Positions 62,813 to 64,000 of a stretch of DNA of 64,000 nucleotides are shown here, piece after piece; position 1 is the first letter of the stretch, and every line of letters begins with the position of its first letter. Source of the DNA: Peromyscus leucopus (taxonomy: Eukaryota > Chordata > Mammalia > Rodentia > Cricetidae); contig NC_051075.1 of assembly GCF_004664715.2 (NCBI RefSeq), positions 25,719,715 to 25,783,714 of the forward strand, written 5' to 3'. The notes below the pieces were generated by a model, which saw only the letters and a list, made by a program, of their open reading frames with translations, did not search any database and was not told the DNA's origin. The translations under genes were made by a program, and so were the position numbers.

Positions 62813-63159
62813 GTCTCAAGGGAGGGGATAGAATGAAGGTAGTACAAAATGGGAAAGGAAATAATAGAACAGGAAGGATTAAATGGAGTGGGAGATGAGA
62901 GAGAGTACGGGGAGGGATAACTAATATTTAAGACCTTTGACAATGTTATGTAAAACCTATTGTTAGTAGAAGTTCCCCGAAACACAAAAGGGATTTAAAG
63001 AGAGTTACTGTACAACAGGGGACAATGTACACCGGATACCCTAGGCTCTCAAACAAAAACCCCATTAGCAGGTATGGGCTATCTCTTTTTAAGTTGTTGG
63101 TCAGCGGGGATCCATGTGAGCAAACGTCACACATTATTGCCATTGCTCTTGGTTATGCT

Positions 63160-63567
63160 CCAAAACTTGGTTGTAAGACTCCATTGCTGAAGAGATATGT
63201 GGAGTTTGAATGTAATTGGCTCCCAAAAGCTAATAGGAAGTGGCACTAATGGAGGTGTGGCTTTGTTGGAGTAGGTGTGGCCTTGTTGGAGGAAGTGTGT
63301 CACTGTGGGGGTGTGCTTTGAGGTCTCCTTTGCTCAAGCAACACTTAGTGTGACACTCAGCTCACTTCCTGTTGTCTGTGGATCAAGATGTAGGACTCTC
63401 AGCTCCTTCTCCAGCACCATGTCTGCCTACACATCACCCTGTTGCACTATGATAATATTGGGCTAAACCTCTGAAAATGTAAACCACTCCAATCAAATGT
63501 TTTTCCTTTATAAGAGTTGTGATGATCACGGTGTCTCTTCACAGCAGTAGAAACCCTAACTAAGACA
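63160..63567 (-). repeat. Dispersed rodent repeat (URR1-like, family uncertain)
   Basis: 'gtaggtgtggccttgttggaggaagtgtgtcac', 'agctccttctccagcaccatgtctgcc' and the end 'ggtgtctcttcacagcagtagaaaccctaacta'. That end is the reverse complement of the start of the copy at 8975. Confidence 0.65.
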
Positions 63568-64000
63568 AGACCACACACTTGAGACACAGGACATGGAGAA
63601 ATCAAGACTGTACTGACCTGGACACTTCATTCCTATTGAATAGCTTTCATGGTGCTGGGATGTGCCATTGCACAATGAATGCTACCGGAGAAAAATAACC
63701 AATAGCTTTAACTGTTTATGAACACTTAAAGCTATAATAACAACTGGCCTGCCAAGAGATGTCAATATGCAGAAGTAGCATGAATGTTATGGATCTAATC
63801 AACCATTTTATAATTGGATTTAAAATCAACCATCAAGATGCAACTCATGCCTGGTACCATTAACTGGGAAGAAAAAAACCCTCCAAATCCCCCAAATCAA
63901 ATCAAACAACCAACAACGTGGCCATTTAGGTCAAAGGTGCTACCAGAGAACCCACTACTATTATTCTGCTAAAGTAATGAACTTCTCCAAAAATTTCTTT

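Larger units (their letters stand above)
55289..64000 (-). other. SLC25A21: SLC25A21 intron, continuing beyond the window
   Basis: No upstream SLC25A21 exon is visible, which agrees with the very long introns of this gene in mammals. The stretch holds purine tracts, microsatellites, B1/B3/ID copies, an L1 3' end, a MIR and a URR1-like repeat, each listed separately. Confidence 0.75.

Overview
This is nuclear DNA from a rodent. B1, ID and B2/B3-type SINEs of both orientations are scattered through the flanks, together with a rodent L1, long dinucleotide repeats and spliced genes with GT/AG introns. The young B1 copies carry a right-hand sequence that I associate from memory with cricetids (deer mouse, hamster or vole group), and the LTR-like element near 8.1 kb fits that too. 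The species is therefore an inference; 'rodent' is firm.

Two genes can be read, arranged tail to tail. PAX9 lies on the + strand from the ATG at 32200 to the stop at 46610 in four coding exons (342 aa), with a complete group I paired domain, an octapeptide and no homeodomain. SLC25A21, the mitochondrial 2-oxodicarboxylate carrier, lies on the - strand. Only its last three coding exons are present (55288-55107, 54213-54161, 50797-50736); the rest of the gene lies beyond the right edge. PAX9 and SLC25A21 are also convergent neighbours in other mammals.

Layout: 1-2249 is an L1 copy with an inverted 5' arm. 2250-17650 is non-coding with many SINEs, one LTR-like element nested in an older SINE, and ancient MIR/L2 remnants. 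17655-18310 is an isolated CpG-rich island. 18310-26680 is mostly unique DNA. 26680-29100 is a large CpG-rich block 3-5 kb upstream of PAX9. 31560-33640 is the PAX9 promoter, first exon and paired-box island. 33548-46355 holds PAX9 introns 2 and 3 with long microsatellites and, near 43.6-44.7 kb, a cluster of B1/B2 copies. 46611-50735 is the shared 3' region of the two genes, with poly(A) signals facing each other at about 49.51-49.55 kb. 50798-64000 is SLC25A21 intron.

Function: PAX9 is a DNA-binding developmental regulator (pharyngeal pouch, tooth, palate, limb, axial skeleton). SLC25A21 is a housekeeping-type carrier whose large introns are known to hold regulatory DNA for PAX9. About 19 kb around PAX9 (24130-42970) lacks any rodent-lineage SINE, LINE or LTR copy that I can see, whereas the flanks have many, which fits strong regulatory constraint. 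I found no convincing new protein-coding system. The points most worth following are the upstream CpG islands, the uORF that overlaps the PAX9 start, the facing poly(A) signals, candidate conserved elements, and the L1 and LTR insertion structures.
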